Below are positions 1 through 10,593 of a DNA stretch of 64,000 nucleotides, piece after piece (within the stretch, counting starts at the first letter, position 1; every line of letters begins with the position of its first letter). Origin of the DNA: Mycoplasma sp. OR1901 (lineage in GTDB: Bacteria; Bacillota_I; Bacilli_A; Mycoplasmatales; Metamycoplasmataceae); contig NZ_CP054666.1 of NCBI RefSeq assembly GCF_013348745.1, positions 682,001 through 746,000 on the forward strand. Reading direction: 5' to 3'. The notes beneath the pieces were generated by a model. It saw only the letters and a program-made list of their open reading frames with translations. It made no database searches and was not told where the DNA came from. Made by a program: the position numbers and the translations under genes.

Positions 1-298
1 ATTGAAATGCATTATGGTTATATGAACCACATAAACCTAAATCACTAGTTACTAAAATAAATAATTTACTTTTTACATCTGAATTTTTTGGGAAAATAGC
101 ATAAAAGTCATTTTCATCAATATTAGCAATTAATTGGTCGAATGTTTCTTGTAATGATTCTTGATATGAAATGATATTAGTGTAATCATTTCTCATTTTT
201 CTTAATTTAGATGTTGAAACAAGCTCCATTGCATTAGTAATTTTTTGTGTGTTGCTAACAACATTAATTCTGTTTTTTAAGCTATTTAAATTAGGCAT
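1..298 (-). CDS. atpG: ATP synthase gamma subunit, N-terminal part (cut by window edge)
   Basis: Central stalk subunit of F1Fo-ATPase. The visible part begins [14 protein letters not shown] and continues through TQKITNAMELVSTSKLRKM, the conserved gamma N-terminal helix, to a DLGLCGSYN motif typical of the family. The ATG at 298 overlaps the alpha stop codon (GATGCCTAA: alpha ends GCC TAA while gamma starts ATG CCT), so the two genes are probably translationally coupled. The C-terminal two thirds lies outside the window, where beta and epsilon would also be expected from the usual operon order. Confidence 0.95.
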   Translation of the reverse strand, partial: MPNLNSLKNRINVVSNTQKITNAMELVSTSKLRKMRNDYTNIISYQESLQETFDQLIANIDENDFYAIFPKNSDVKSKLFILVTSDLGLCGSYNHNAFQ

Positions 299-1871
299 CT
301 TTTAAACTATATTTTTCTGGCATTTGTTTATACAAGTTTGGATTGTATTCTGGAATTGTTGCAACAATATCATTTACTATTCTAACGACTGTATTTTCAA
401 TTAATTTATAATCTTCTTCTGTAATTTTACCTGCTTCAGCAATTCTGCTTACTAATGATAAACCAACATTATCTGTTGTTGCTCAATTAATAACGTTATC
501 ACGATATTCATGAATATATTCTTTTGGTAATGGGTTTATAATTCTTTCTTTAACACCAACAAGTAAAATCGCTTGAATTTCTTGTTTAATTGGTGAATAT
601 TGTTCTTGTCTTAATAATTCATAAACTTTTGCACCATGATCAAGAATTGTTTTTGTTGAGTCATCTAAATCTGAACCAAATTGAGCAAATGCAAGCATCT
701 CATTGTATTGAGCAAGTTCAAGTTTTAATGAACCAACAACTTGTTTCATAGCTTTTGTTTGAGCTGATGAACCAACCCTAGAAACACTAAAACCAATATC
801 AACTGCAGGTCTTTGACCAGAGTTAAATAAACTTTCTTTAGTAAAGATTTGACCGTCAGTAATAGAAATTACGTTAGTTGGTATATATGCTGAAATATCA
901 CCTTGTTGAGTTTCGATAATTGGAAGAGCAGTAATTGAACCACCACCAAATTTTTTGTTTATTCTAGCTGCACGTTCTAATAATTGAGAGTGTAAGTAGA
1001 AAACATCACCAGGATAAGCTTCACGACCAGGAGGTCTTCTTAAAAGTAATGATAATGTTCTATATGCAATAGCATGTTTTGATAAATCATCATAAACGAT
1101 TAAAACATCTTCACCTTTATACATTCACTCTTCTGCGATTGTAACACCAGTATATGGTGCAATATATTGTTGTGGAGCCAATTCACTTGCTCCAGCAACA
1201 ACTATTGTTGTATAATCTAAAGCACCTGAATCAGATAATTTTTGAACTATTTGAGCTACTGTTGAGTTCTTTTGACCAATTGCAACGTAAACACATTTAA
1301 CATTTTTATCTTTTTGGTTAATAATTGTGTCAATTGCAATAGCTGTTTTACCAGTTTGACGGTCACCGATAATAAGTTCCCTTTGACCTTTACCAATTGG
1401 AATCATAGTATCTATTGCTAAAATACCTGTTTCCATAGGTTGGTTAACTTCTTTACGACTCATAACACCAGAAGCTGTTTTAAATATTTCTGATTTTTTA
1501 GATGTAACTATAGCACCTTTACCATCAATTGGGTTACCAAGCGCATCAACAACTCTACCTAAAAGTTCATCACCAACGTTTATAGAAATAACTTCACCAG
1601 TTCTTCTAACAGAGTCACCTTCAGAAACAGAGTTAGCATCACCAAAAAGTGCAACCCCAACTGTTTCTTCTTCTAGGTTAAGAGCTAGACCAAAAACACC
1701 ATTATCAAAAGTAACAATTTCACTGTTCATAACCTTTTCAAGTCCGTTAACAAGTGCAATACCGTCACCAATAGAAATAACTTTACCTATTTCAGAACGA
1801 TCTACGTTTGAATTAATATTTTTAATTCTATCTTTAATAATCGCTGAAATATCATCTAATTTGACTGCCAT
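291..1871 (-). CDS. atpA: ATP synthase F1 alpha subunit
   Basis: Non-catalytic nucleotide-binding subunit of the F1 sector, 526 aa, a normal length. It starts [16 protein letters not shown]. The P-loop GDRQTGKT is near residues 169-176, and the conserved segments [18 protein letters not shown] and [22 protein letters not shown] follow. Two in-frame TGA codons (AEEWMYKG and VINWATT) sit where Trp is expected. An AGGAGG Shine-Dalgarno lies just upstream, inside the end of atpH. The gene is the sixth of the atpI-B-E-F-H-A-G run and overlaps atpG by eight bases. Confidence 0.98.
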
Positions 1872-2417
1872 CTAAACCTCCTTTTTATTAATTAAAATAT
1901 CATTTTTTAATTTATCTAATTCTTTTTTAATATTATTTTCTAAAACTTCAGTACGTGAAACAATTTTGAAACCACTAATTAAATTAGGATCAACATGGTG
2001 TGTAATTCTAACTTTTCTACGTGTGTTTTCTTGAAGTTTGTTTTTAATATCTAAAAGTTGTTTTTCATCAATTGGGAATGCAGATATAACATCCACAAAA
2101 CGAATTCTTAATTCGTGATTTGAAAGTTTTAGATATTCAATAATTATTTTTTTAAGATAACTAACAACTTTTCTTGAAACAATAACTTTAATAAAGTTTG
2201 TAGTTATTCAATGAAAATCTTTGAAAGCAATATCAATTGTTTCGAATTTATGTGTTTCACTAATATCATAATTTGCTAAATAATCAATAAATTCTTTGTT
2301 ATCCGCAAATTCTTTAAGTGTTTCGAATTCTGTTTGAAGAATTTCGAATTTATCTTCCTCTTTTGCTAAATCAAATATTGCTACTGCATAGGCTGATATA
2401 TGTCTTTTTTCATACAT
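1872..2417 (-). CDS. atpH: ATP synthase delta subunit
   Basis: F1 delta (OSCP-like) subunit that joins F1 to the b-subunit stator, 181 aa. It begins MYEKRHISAYAVAIFDLAKEE, which fits the conserved N-terminal helix with the A-x-AIFDLA pattern. The C-terminal half carries an ISAFPIDEKQL stretch and a DPNLISGFKIV motif, the usual delta signature for lysine/glycine near the C terminus. One in-frame TGA is read as Trp (DFHWITT). The ATG overlaps the stop of atpF as TAATG, and the stop is immediately followed by the alpha start region. Confidence 0.93.
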
Positions 2418-3004
2418 TATAACTCTTCAACCTCTTTATTTGAATTTAAAAATTGATCAATAATTTTATCTTGTGTGTCTTTTGAAATCTCACGTTTAAG
2501 TATTTTTTCAGATAATTGTGTCGCAATTTCAACAATATATTTTTTTGAATTTTCATCAAATTCTTTTTGTTGAGTACTAATATCTAATCTTGTTTCATCT
2601 AATAAACGTTTTGATTTGATTGTAGCTTGATTTTTGTAAAATTCAGCTACTTTTTCTGCTTTTAATTTAGCTTTTGTAAGGATGTTGTCAGCTTGCACGT
2701 GTGCATTTTTAAGTTGCACATTTGCTTCGTTTAATGTTTTAATACTTTCTTCTTTTTTACTGATTGAATCATCTATGTTACTTTGGATAAAATTATGACG
2801 ATCTTGCATCATTTTTTTAACCGGTTTGTATAGAAAGAATCATAATGCAGCAAATACTATAACGAAAGCAAGAATAGTAGCTATCATCAATGGAATACTT
2901 GGGAAAATACCTAAAAACTTCTCTTTAAGTTGTTCTCCAGCACTCGGAGTACTATTACTTACCTCTGCTGCTAATTTTTGAAATTTATCAATATTTAATA
3001 TCAT
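2417..3004 (-). CDS. atpF: ATP synthase Fo b subunit
   Basis: Peripheral stator subunit, 195 aa from the ATG at 3004. One hydrophobic helix (about residues 35-58, ending ALWFFLYKPVKK) is followed by a long charged helix rich in K, E and Q, the usual b-subunit layout. The ATG at 3028, inside atpE, is an alternative start adding eight residues; neither has a clear Shine-Dalgarno. The N-terminus (FQKLAAEVSNS) closely resembles that of subunit c ([11 protein letters not shown]). No lipobox cysteine is seen, unlike the lipoprotein b subunits reported for some mycoplasmas. Confidence 0.92.
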
Positions 3005-3017
3005 AAGAAAAATATTA

Positions 3018-3323
3018 TTACAATACAAAAAGAATTAATATAGCAATAACGAAAGCATAAATAGCTGATGATTCAGCAATTCCGGCACCAACGATTAACA
3101 TGTTTCTAACTTTTTTCTCAGCTTCTGGGTTTCTACCAACAGCTTCTGCAGCTTTACCTGCCGCATAACCTTGTCCAATCCCTGTACCAAGAACACCGAT
3201 TGCTGCTAAACCAGCACCGATTGCTAATAATCCTGTTTTTAAATCTCCACCGTTGTTTGCTGCCGCTTGTGTTGTTGCATTTGAAGCTTCTGCTGCTAAT
3301 TTTTGAACTGATTCTATAATCAT
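3018..3323 (-). CDS. atpE: ATP synthase Fo c subunit
   Basis: Proteolipid that forms the rotor ring, 101 aa with two hydrophobic hairpin helices. The polar loop GRNPEAEKK and the ion-binding glutamate (about Glu84, in [12 protein letters not shown]) are both present. The first 25 residues form a hydrophilic extension absent from short c subunits. SD-like GGAG precedes the ATG (plus-strand tctcc at 3328-3332). It sits between a and b subunit genes in the usual order. Confidence 0.97.
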   Translation of the reverse strand: MIIESVQKLAAEASNATTQAAANNGGDLKTGLLAIGAGLAAIGVLGTGIGQGYAAGKAAEAVGRNPEAEKKVRNMLIVGAGIAESSAIYAFVIAILILFVL

Positions 3324-3347
3324 AATTTCTCCTACTTTTTAGTTTTA

Positions 3348-4091
3348 TTAATATATATGTTCTACTTTATTTTTTTTCATATTTTTAAAAATTTTATAAG
3401 TAAATTTTTTTGGTTTTTCTTCATCAACTTCTGATTCCATTTTTCAATATACTATTGTTAGCAATGTAAAAACAATTGCTTGTAACACTGCTCCAAATAT
3501 ATCGAAATAAAAGTGTAGCACAGGAGTAAAGATAGACCCTAAGTAATAAAAAGGTGATCCTGCAATGGTAATATTTCCAACTAAAGCATATACCATTAAT
3601 AGAATAGCTGCACCACCCATTAAGTTACCGTACATACGAGCTGAAAGTGAAATTAAACTACCAAATTTACCAACTAATTCCATTGGGTTCATAACACTTT
3701 TTATGTATTTTCTTTTCCTGTGAATTGCACCGGCAACAAAAATACCCATTCAAGTCATTAATGCAAGTGTGAAAGGAACTGATATTGAACTACCAATCGG
3801 TTCCAAACCTATTACAGGTAATAAGTTACCAACGATTAAAAAAGTACCTAAAGTAAAAATATAAAATTTAGCTTTTGGAATCGAACCATCTGCTACATTA
3901 TCAAAATTATCATCTAATGCTTTAACATAAGATTCAGATATTAAAACAATACCTTTTGGTGCTTTATTACTTTTAACTTTTTTCACTTTTACAAAAGCAA
4001 TTATTGATAAAACAACAATAATTAGAACTGTCATAAATAAAGAAAATAGTTGCGGTAAATTTCAAACCCATAACTTTTCAATTATCTTCAT
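3348..4091 (-). CDS. atpB: ATP synthase Fo a subunit
   Basis: Proton channel subunit, 247 aa, with about five to six hydrophobic segments. It contains SARMYGNLMGGAAILLM, which holds the essential arginine of the a subunit. The start at 4091 has a strong AAAGGAGG Shine-Dalgarno and gives an N-terminus MKIIEKLWVWNLPQLFS; the second Trp there and another near VYWKMES use TGA. The ATG overlaps the upstream gene stop as TAATG. A polar C-terminal tail rich in K and E extends beyond the last helix. Confidence 0.96.
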
Positions 4092-4513
4092 TAAACCTCC
4101 TTTTTTCTTTTTAAGTATATTGAAGTAAAAATAATACTTGCCAAACTACTTAATAAACCAACAAAAAATATTGCTAAATTTATTTGAGCATCGATAAAGT
4201 TTACTTCTAATAAGGACTTTGTGCTTTGATTTGAGATTTTATTAATACTTACTATCAAATACATAATTAAAGATAAGATAATAAAAAATATCAACATTTT
4301 TAATATATGAGCAATAATTAATATTTTTCTTTTTTTAAGATTAAATGAATTTAAAATTCAGGTAATCTTAAAAAGTAAAAACGAAGTAAAAGACCCTATA
4401 GCAAAACCAAATAAAGATCCTTTTAATCAAAAATTAATAATGAAAAAAAACGCACTTGAGATTAATAGAAGAGTTATGTATGTAATATCAAAACTCCTTC
4501 TAAAATTGCTCAT
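4091..4513 (-). CDS. atpI: AtpI-like small membrane protein heading the atp operon
   Basis: 140-aa hydrophobic protein with about four predicted membrane segments (residues about 12-28, 33-52, 70-88 and 110-130). Position at the head of the ATP synthase operon, size and topology match the AtpI/UncI family, which assists c-ring assembly or ion supply, but the sequence is poorly conserved, so the name rests mainly on context. An AAAAGGAGTG Shine-Dalgarno precedes the ATG. The stop codon overlaps the atpB start. TGA is read as Trp twice. Confidence 0.75.
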
Positions 4514-4583
4514 AGCACTCCTTTTATTTATGTTTGCTTAAAAGTATTTTATAACTTTTTTCGCGTTTTTTATAAATTTTTTT

Positions 4584-4620
4584 AAAAAAATAAAACGAGA
4601 TATTTATTTCGCTTTATTTT
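4584..4620 (-). terminator. Rho-independent terminator after fba
   Basis: A 12-bp stem (4587-4598 with 4609-4620, one G-U pair) followed on the minus strand by a seven-T run. It ends the fba transcript ahead of the atp operon. Confidence 0.8.
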
Positions 4621-4636
4621 AGTGTTTTTAAATAAA

Positions 4637-5503
4637 TTATGCTTTATTGTTTGAACCAAATTCATGAATTTTGAATTTAACTGTTTCACACATTGCGTCG
4701 AATCCTGGTTTGTATAATTTACGAGGATCGAAGTTTTTACCTTCTAAGTCTTTTCCACTTAAAATATATTCTCTTAATGCTTTGTGGTTTGACTGTTGTA
4801 ATTCTGTATTAACATTAATTTTTGTAACACCTAAACTAATAGCTTTTTTAATTTGTTCTGAAGGAATACCACTTCCACCGTGTAAAACGATTCCGATTCC
4901 TGCTGCTGAACTAATTTCTGTTAATGTTTCAAAACTTAATGATTCTCATGTTGTTGGGTATGGACCGTGAATGTTTCCAATTCCTGCTGCTAAAACATCA
5001 ATTCCAAGTGAAGCCATTTTTTTAGCTTCTTCTGGGTTAGCAAATTCACCATCACCAACGATTCCGTCTTCTTCTCCACCGATTGTCCCTACTTCAGCTT
5101 CGAATGACATATTTCTTTTTCTTGCTAATTCAACTAATTCTTTTGTTTTAGCGTAGTTTTCTTCGAATGGGTAATGTGATCCATCGAACATAACTGATGT
5201 ATACCCTTCATTTTCAATAGCTGCTTTAACACCTTCGTATGAACCATGGTCTAAGTGTAATGCAACTGGAATTGTGATTTTTAAGTCTTTAATTAAACCT
5301 AAAACCATTCCGCTTACTGCGTTTAATCCACCCATGTATTTAACTGCACCTTCTGAAGTTGCAACAATGATTGGTGATTTTTCAGCTTCAGCTGTTAATA
5401 AAACTGCTTTTGCTCACTCAAGGTTGTTGATGTTAATGTGAGGAACTGCGTATTTTCCTTCTTTTGCTTTTTTAAGCATATCTTTTGCATGTACTAATGG
5501 CAT
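4637..5503 (-). CDS. fba: Class II fructose-1,6-bisphosphate aldolase
   Basis: Glycolytic zinc-dependent aldolase that splits fructose-1,6-bisphosphate, 288 aa. It starts MPLVHAKDMLKKAK behind a GGAG Shine-Dalgarno. Family motifs are clear: LHLDHGSYEG (metal-binding His), SVMFDGSHYPFEEN, EAEVGTIGGEEDG, GIGNIHGPYP and VLHGGSGIP, followed by a VTKINVNTELQ phosphate-binding segment. TGA encodes Trp in LEWAKA and TTWESL. Monocistronic by appearance, with its own terminator. Confidence 0.97.
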
Positions 5504-5537
5504 ATTATTCTCCTAATTTATTTTGTTCTTTCTATTG

Positions 5538-5807
5538 TTAATTATTAACTTCTGTTGTACTACTAATTCAAGTACCGTCAAGATTTCTAGTAAATCTCAT
5601 ATCAACAGTTAATAGACGATATAATTCACCCATTTTCTTTTCTTTGATTTTTTCAAGGGTGAAATTTTCATCATCTTTATAACTTTGAGCTCAAACTTCA
5701 CCAAGTTCTTCTTCAACTTTTTGAAAAATTTCTTCAAATGTGAATGAACTAGTTGTATCAGAAGAAATAACTTCTATAGCTATTTCTAACATTGTTCTAT
5801 TTTTCAT
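5538..5807 (-). CDS. rpoE: RNA polymerase delta subunit (HARE-HTH domain)
   Basis: 89-aa protein consisting almost wholly of the HARE-HTH domain of Firmicute RpoE. It runs MKNRTMLEIAIEVI, then a helical FEEIFQKVEEELGEVW, then MGELYRLLTVDMRFTRNLDGTW, which fits the conserved winged part. The long acidic C-terminal tail of Bacillus RpoE is missing, so this is the short mycoplasma form. AAGGAAA precedes the ATG. Two Trp residues use TGA. Role, from family knowledge: promotes recycling of RNA polymerase. Confidence 0.8.
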
Positions 5808-5876
5808 AATTTCCTTTCGATACTTTGTGTATTAATTATAAACCAAAATTTGATTTTTTTAATATTTGTTTAAAAA

Positions 5877-7538
5877 TTACATATTTTCTGGGGCAGAAAC
5901 ACCGATTAGACCTAAACCGAGTCTTAAAACTAATTGAACAACACTAACTAAATATGCATATTCTGCTTCGTTTTCATGACCTTTAAGTTTTGTTTCTGAA
6001 TAAAAACTATTGAAAAGTTTTGCTAAATTCAATAAATATTGACTCATTAAGTTAACTTTTGAAGTTTCAACTATTGTTTTTATTAATGAAGGGAATTCAT
6101 CAATTGCTAATACTATTTTTTTAGCTTTATAACTTAAATTAAATGATTTTAAACTTAAGTCTGGTTTCACTAAATTATTAAGAAGTGAAACTGTTCTAGA
6201 ATGTGCATACTGAACAATGTAAACAGGGTTACTACTATTTGCTGAATTTGAAAAGTCAATATCAAAATCAAATTTATTATTAATTTCACGAGTTAGCATC
6301 ATGAATCTAACAGCATCTGGCGAACTAACTTCAAGTAAATCTGATAATGTAACACTTGTTCCTGCTCTTTTTGACATCTTAAATTCTTCACCATTTTTAA
6401 TTAATCTAACTAACTGTATTATTAAAACATCAAGTCTATTATCGTCATAACCTAAAATTTTCAGTGCTGCTTTCATTCTTTCAACATAACCAGAGTGATC
6501 TGCACCTCAAATATTAATTAAACGATCTGCTTTTTTAAATTTAGTTAAGTGGTAAGCAATGTCCGGTAATAAATAAGTGTTAGAACCATCAGATTTAATT
6601 AAAACACGATCCTTATCATCTTTAAATTCTGTAGTTTTTAAAAATAAAGCACCATCTTTATGATATGTATATTCTTTCATTTTTTCTAAAGCTTCATCAA
6701 CTGCACCGTTTTGTAAAATTGATAATTCACTTGAAAATGTATCAAAATTTCCGATGTTTAATTTTGAAAGATCATACTTAATCTTTTCTAATAAAATATC
6801 TTTAACTTCGGTTTTGAATTCTTGATATTTTGACTCAAAATCATTTAAATAATAATCACCTTTTTTATTTTTGATTTGTTCAACTGCTCAAACAATATCT
6901 TGTCCTTTGTATGATTCTTCAGGCATTTCTAAAGTTTGCCCAAATAATTCAAAATATCTAACTTTCGCTGAATTAGCTAAAACATTGATTTGATTTCCGG
7001 CGTCATTTACATAATATTCAGATTCAACTTGGTATCCAGCATGACGATAAATTTTAATTAATGAATCTCCATATACTGCACCTCTAACGTGTCCAACGTG
7101 TAAAAATCCTGTTGGGTTAGCTGAAATATATTCAACATTAATTTTAGTAGGTTCAAATTGGTTAGCACCATATTTGAAACCTTCTTTATTAGCATTTAAT
7201 AAAACTTCGTTAAAAACTTCATCTTTTAATACAATATTGATAAACCCAGGCATAGCAACATCAATTTTTACAAAAACATCAGTATTTTGCATTAAAATGT
7301 TTACTAATTCATTGGCAATATTTAAAGGTGAAGTTTTAACATATTTTTTAAGTAAAAAAGCAACATTAGTAGACAAATCATATTTAATTTCTTCATCTTC
7401 TAAATGTTCTGGTAAATTTGGTAAACTAACTAAAAAACCAACTTTGTCCGCATCAAATTCTTCCTGGAAAAAGTTGTTTTTTTGCATTATTTCTATTGAA
7501 TTAACAATTAATTCTCTAATTTTTGTGTTTAATAGCAT
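5877..7538 (-). CDS. argS: Arginyl-tRNA synthetase
   Basis: Class I synthetase that charges tRNA-Arg, 553 aa. The signature [16 protein letters not shown] contains the HIGH-type motif HVGH (147-150), and FKMSKRAGT supplies the KMSK-like loop. The C-terminal anticodon-binding helical domain is present (YAHSRT, then [15 protein letters not shown]). The start at 7538 follows GGGAGGAAA. TGA encodes Trp in the stretches between the open segments. A divergent promoter region is shared with cysS. Confidence 0.97.
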
Positions 7539-7564
7539 TGATTTCCTCCCTATGTTTTATTTTA

Positions 7565-7594
7565 ATTATACATTTTATGAAAACATTATATAAT
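7565..7594. promoter_or_regulatory. Divergent promoters of argS and cysS
   Basis: Two TATAAT hexamers face away from each other: 7565-7570 read on the minus strand for argS, and 7589-7594 on the plus strand for cysS. The cysS hexamer ends six bases before its ATG. The -35 region of each would overlap the other promoter. Confidence 0.6.
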
Positions 7595-7600
7595 AAAAAT

Positions 7601-8818
7601 ATGTTAAAAATTTATGTTTGCGGGCCAACCGTATATAACGATGTTCATATTGGTAATATTAGACCAATTTTGACATACGATTTAATACTAAAAGCAGCTA
7701 GAAATTTAGGAATTGAATTTAGTTTTATTCATAATATAACTGATATTGACGATAAAATTATTAATCGTGCAATTGAAGAAAAAACTACAGAAGAAGCAAT
7801 TTCTACAAAGTATTCAGAATATTATTTAGACATCTTAAAAGATTTAAATGTTAATACAATTACACATTTAGAATATGTTACAAAAAATTTAGATGTTATT
7901 TATGATTTGATCCAAAAAATGATCGATAAAGGAAGTGCGTACAAAATTGGTACAAATGTATGATTTGACGTAAAGAAAAATATTAATAAATATGGTGTTG
8001 TTTCAAATCAACAAATTGACAAAATGAAATTTGAAGATTCTGATCATCAAAAACATTTTGCTGCCGATTTTGCTTTATGAAAAGATACAAATATCGGAGT
8101 AAAATACGATTCTCCTTTTGGATTAGGTAGACCTGGATGACACACAGAGTGTGTTGCGTTAATTTATAAACATTTTAAAGAAGAAGGTGTCGATTATCAC
8201 GGTGGTGGAATGGATTTAACATTCCCGCACCACGAAAACGAAAATATTCAATTTTACAGCGTTACAGGTAATGATTTAAGTAAAAATTGACTACGTACAG
8301 GGCAAATTAATATCAATGGTATTAAAATGTCTAAATCACTTCAAAACGTCATTTTACCAAAGGATTTCATTAAAGCTTATTCAGCCGATCACTTAAAAGT
8401 AATTTTCTTACTTTCTAACTTAACAAGTGAAATTAATATTGATGAAAACTTATTAAATAACGCTTCTTTATTCTTGAAGAAAATTAAAAAAATATATTTT
8501 GAAGCAAAATTAAATAACAATAATAAAAACTATGATGAAGATTTATTTAAAGAAGCAATGAATCACATCTTTAATAAAAATTTCGCTAAATTTAACAAGC
8601 TGTTAAACGACTTATTAAAGGAAATAAATAAAAATAACTCAGAAATTTATCAAGCAACAATTATCAAAATCTTTGATAGTTTAGAATTTGATATTTCTAA
8701 ATTTAATTACGGTGATTTTGTTGATACATACAATCAATGAAAAACCGAACTAAATAACAAAAACTTCGAAAAATCAGATAAATTAAGAGAAGTATTAATT
8801 AAAAACGAACTAATTTAG
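7601..8818 (+). CDS. cysS: Cysteinyl-tRNA synthetase
   Basis: Class I synthetase that charges tRNA-Cys, 405 aa, in the short size range usual for mycoplasmas. It begins [19 protein letters not shown], with the zinc-ligand Cys and HIGN at 16-19. Further landmarks are [19 protein letters not shown] and KMSKS at 242-246. Five or so in-frame TGA codons encode conserved Trp residues. No Shine-Dalgarno is visible, and TATAAT lies at 7589-7594, so the message is probably leaderless from the ATG at 7601. Confidence 0.97.
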
Positions 8819-8861
8819 TAAAAAAATAGTACTAAAATTATTAAAAAAGAGGTCATTAAAT

Positions 8862-9557
8862 ATGGAACAATTATTAGTGTGTGGTAAAAACTCTGTTATA
8901 GATGCTTACAATAACAATCAAAAAATTAAGTTAATATATATTTCTAAAAAAGAAAACTTAAAATACTTTAACAAGCATAGAGTTGACATTAAAGTTGTTG
9001 ACCATATTTTTTTAAATAGTTTAACTAAAGAAAACCACCAAGGTTTTATTGCTGTATTGCCTGGAATTAATTATTTAGACATAGCAAATTTAATTAAAAA
9101 TAAACCTGAAAATGTTTTAGTTTTAGATAAAATACAAGACCCACATAACTTAGGGGCAATTATTAGAACTGCTAACGCAGCAGGTATAAAAGATATAATT
9201 TTACCTAAAACAAATGCTGCTCAACTAGATAGCACTGCTCTAAAAATTTCTTCAGGAGGTTATGTAGGAATTAATTTTTACAGAGTCAATAGCATCTCTG
9301 CGGCTTTAACAAAAATTAGAAAAAGTGGTTATTGAATTTATTCAACAACTCTTAACGAAAAAGCGGTGCCACACACAAAAGTAAACTATAATAGTCCAAC
9401 TGTAATAGTAGTCGGAAACGAAGGGGCAGGAATTTCAAAAAGTGTTGCTTCAGTTAGCGATGAGTTCGTTTATATAAATCAATTTGGCACAGTTCAGTCA
9501 CTAAATGTATCTGTCGCAACCGGAATAATACTTTTTGATTTGATTAACAAAAAGTAA
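8862..9557 (+). CDS. rlmB: SpoU/TrmH-family 23S rRNA ribose methyltransferase (RlmB-like)
   Basis: SPOUT-class 2'-O-methyltransferase, 231 aa. A short N-terminal substrate-binding domain is followed by the three SpoU motifs: DKIQDPHNLGAIIRTANAAG, VIVVGNEGAGISKSV, and QSLNVSVATGIILF, which together form the trefoil-knot AdoMet site. AAGAGGT precedes the ATG. TGA is read as Trp in SGYWIYS. The place directly after cysS and before the sigH-like gene matches yacO/rlmB in Bacillus. Confidence 0.92.
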
Positions 9558-9558
9558 A

Positions 9559-10170
9559 ATGAATAAAATAGAAATTAACAAACTTTCCAAATATGTAATT
9601 TCATTTTTAAAATTAAATGAAGACAAAAAATATACTAATAAAAACGAAATGATATTTAAATTCAAAAATATACATTACTCGAACATTGAAATATTTTGTG
9701 CAAAAATCTACCGAATGACACGAGCATATAACTTAAGTTGAGAAGAAATATATAACAATGTATTGTATGAATCTTTCGAACTAATGTTAAGAGAATATGA
9801 TGATACAATACCATTCGAAAACAAATTTTGAAATAGCTTAAAATACAAATCTTTAAACTCGTTAAATAAATCTAAAAATAGACAAAATATATTTGAAAAT
9901 TACATCGGTAATCATCTTGTTAATTGCGAAAAACTGTTTAATAAAATAAACTATATTAATTATATTGAGAATGCTAATTCACTAGAAAACAAATACTATA
10001 AAGACTTATTAATGCTTCTTTATTCAAAATTAAGTAAAATAGAAAAAGAATTTGTTAATAATCTAGATAAACCATTAGAACATAAATCTTGATATTCTAA
10101 AACTAAACAAACAGAAATAATAAATAGTATTAGATTAAAATACAATAACATTTGTCAAGTATTTAATTAA
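9559..10170 (+). CDS. Putative alternative sigma factor, SigH-like
   Basis: 203-aa basic protein, start one base after the rlmB stop. Residues about 45-105 resemble sigma-70 region 2: a helix NIEIFCAKIYRMTRAYNL, then SWEEIYNNVLYESFELMLREYD, then IPFENKFWNSLKYKSLNSL, in the order and spacing of the core-binding/-10 recognition helices. A weak region-4-like helical segment (LSKIEKEFVNN, then KQTEIINSIRLKYN) follows. The slot between rlmB and rpmG-secE-nusG is that of sigH in Bacillus. A mycoplasma sigma-like factor (MG428 of M. genitalium) is known from the literature to control recombination genes. Similarity is weak by eye, so the call leans on synteny. Confidence 0.65.
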
Positions 10171-10196
10171 TTAAACCGAATTAAAAAATTGTTTTA

Positions 10197-10205
10197 TGGT
10201 AAAAT
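10197..10205 (+). promoter_or_regulatory. Extended -10 promoter of rpmG-secE-nusG
   Basis: TGGTAAAAT (10197-10205) lies within TTTTATGGTAAAATA, a stretch repeated exactly before msrA. It ends six bases before the rpmG ATG. Confidence 0.65.
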
Positions 10206-10211
10206 ACATAT

Positions 10212-10361
10212 ATGAAAAATAATAAAGTTTCATTAGCGTGCGAAGAATGTAGAAGAAAAAACTACGTAACTAACAAAAGTTTAGGTAATTTAGAACGTTT
10301 AATTGTCAAAAAATATTGCGTTCATTGTAAAAAACATACATTTCACAAGGAAGAAATCTAA
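10212..10361 (+). CDS. rpmG: 50S ribosomal protein L33
   Basis: 49-aa ribosomal protein: MKNNKVSLACEECRRKNYVT, then YCVHCKKHTFHKE. The two CxxC pairs make this the zinc-binding form. There is no Shine-Dalgarno, and an extended -10 (TGGTAAAAT) ends six bases before the ATG, so it is likely leaderless. secE follows directly after the stop codon, then nusG, in the conserved Firmicute order. Confidence 0.95.
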   Translation: MKNNKVSLACEECRRKNYVTNKSLGNLERLIVKKYCVHCKKHTFHKEEI

Positions 10362-10574
10362 ATGAAAAAAAATAATGAAGTAAGCGCAATTAAAGAACCA
10401 AGAAAAAAAAGATATTGAATTAGAAAAACTGTAAAAGAAGTTAAACGTGTAAGATGACCTGACGCTAAGACAAATACAAAAAACTTCGTTAGAATAATTG
10501 TTTTTACCGCTATTTTTGCTTTATTTGTTTATGGTGTTACACTAGCGTTCACAAAAATTTTAGAATTAATATAA
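10362..10574 (+). CDS. secE: Preprotein translocase subunit SecE
   Basis: 70-aa single-span translocase subunit. A basic cytoplasmic stretch with the family motif TVKEVKRVRWPDAKT precedes one hydrophobic helix (about residues 45-65). Both Trp residues near WPD and RYW use TGA. The ATG follows the rpmG stop directly (TAA ATG), with the Shine-Dalgarno AAGGAAG inside the rpmG end. Confidence 0.93.
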
Positions 10575-10593
10575 TAATAAACTAGGAGAATTT

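Noticed and set aside
483-1124. Apparent split genes throughout the window (atpA, argS, rpoB, rpoC, tex and others)
   Set aside because: All breaks are in-frame TGA codons at conserved Trp positions. Lengths between start and stop are whole codons, so there are no frameshifts.
4671-4970. Plus-strand frames opposite fba (also 4971-5156)
   Set aside because: They lie wholly within the conserved aldolase gene and show no family motifs or ribosome site.
9559-10170. YacP/NYN-type RNase, which lies between rlmB and sigH in Bacillus
   Set aside because: No NYN-domain Asp motifs are present, while region 2-like helices are; a sigma-like protein fits better.
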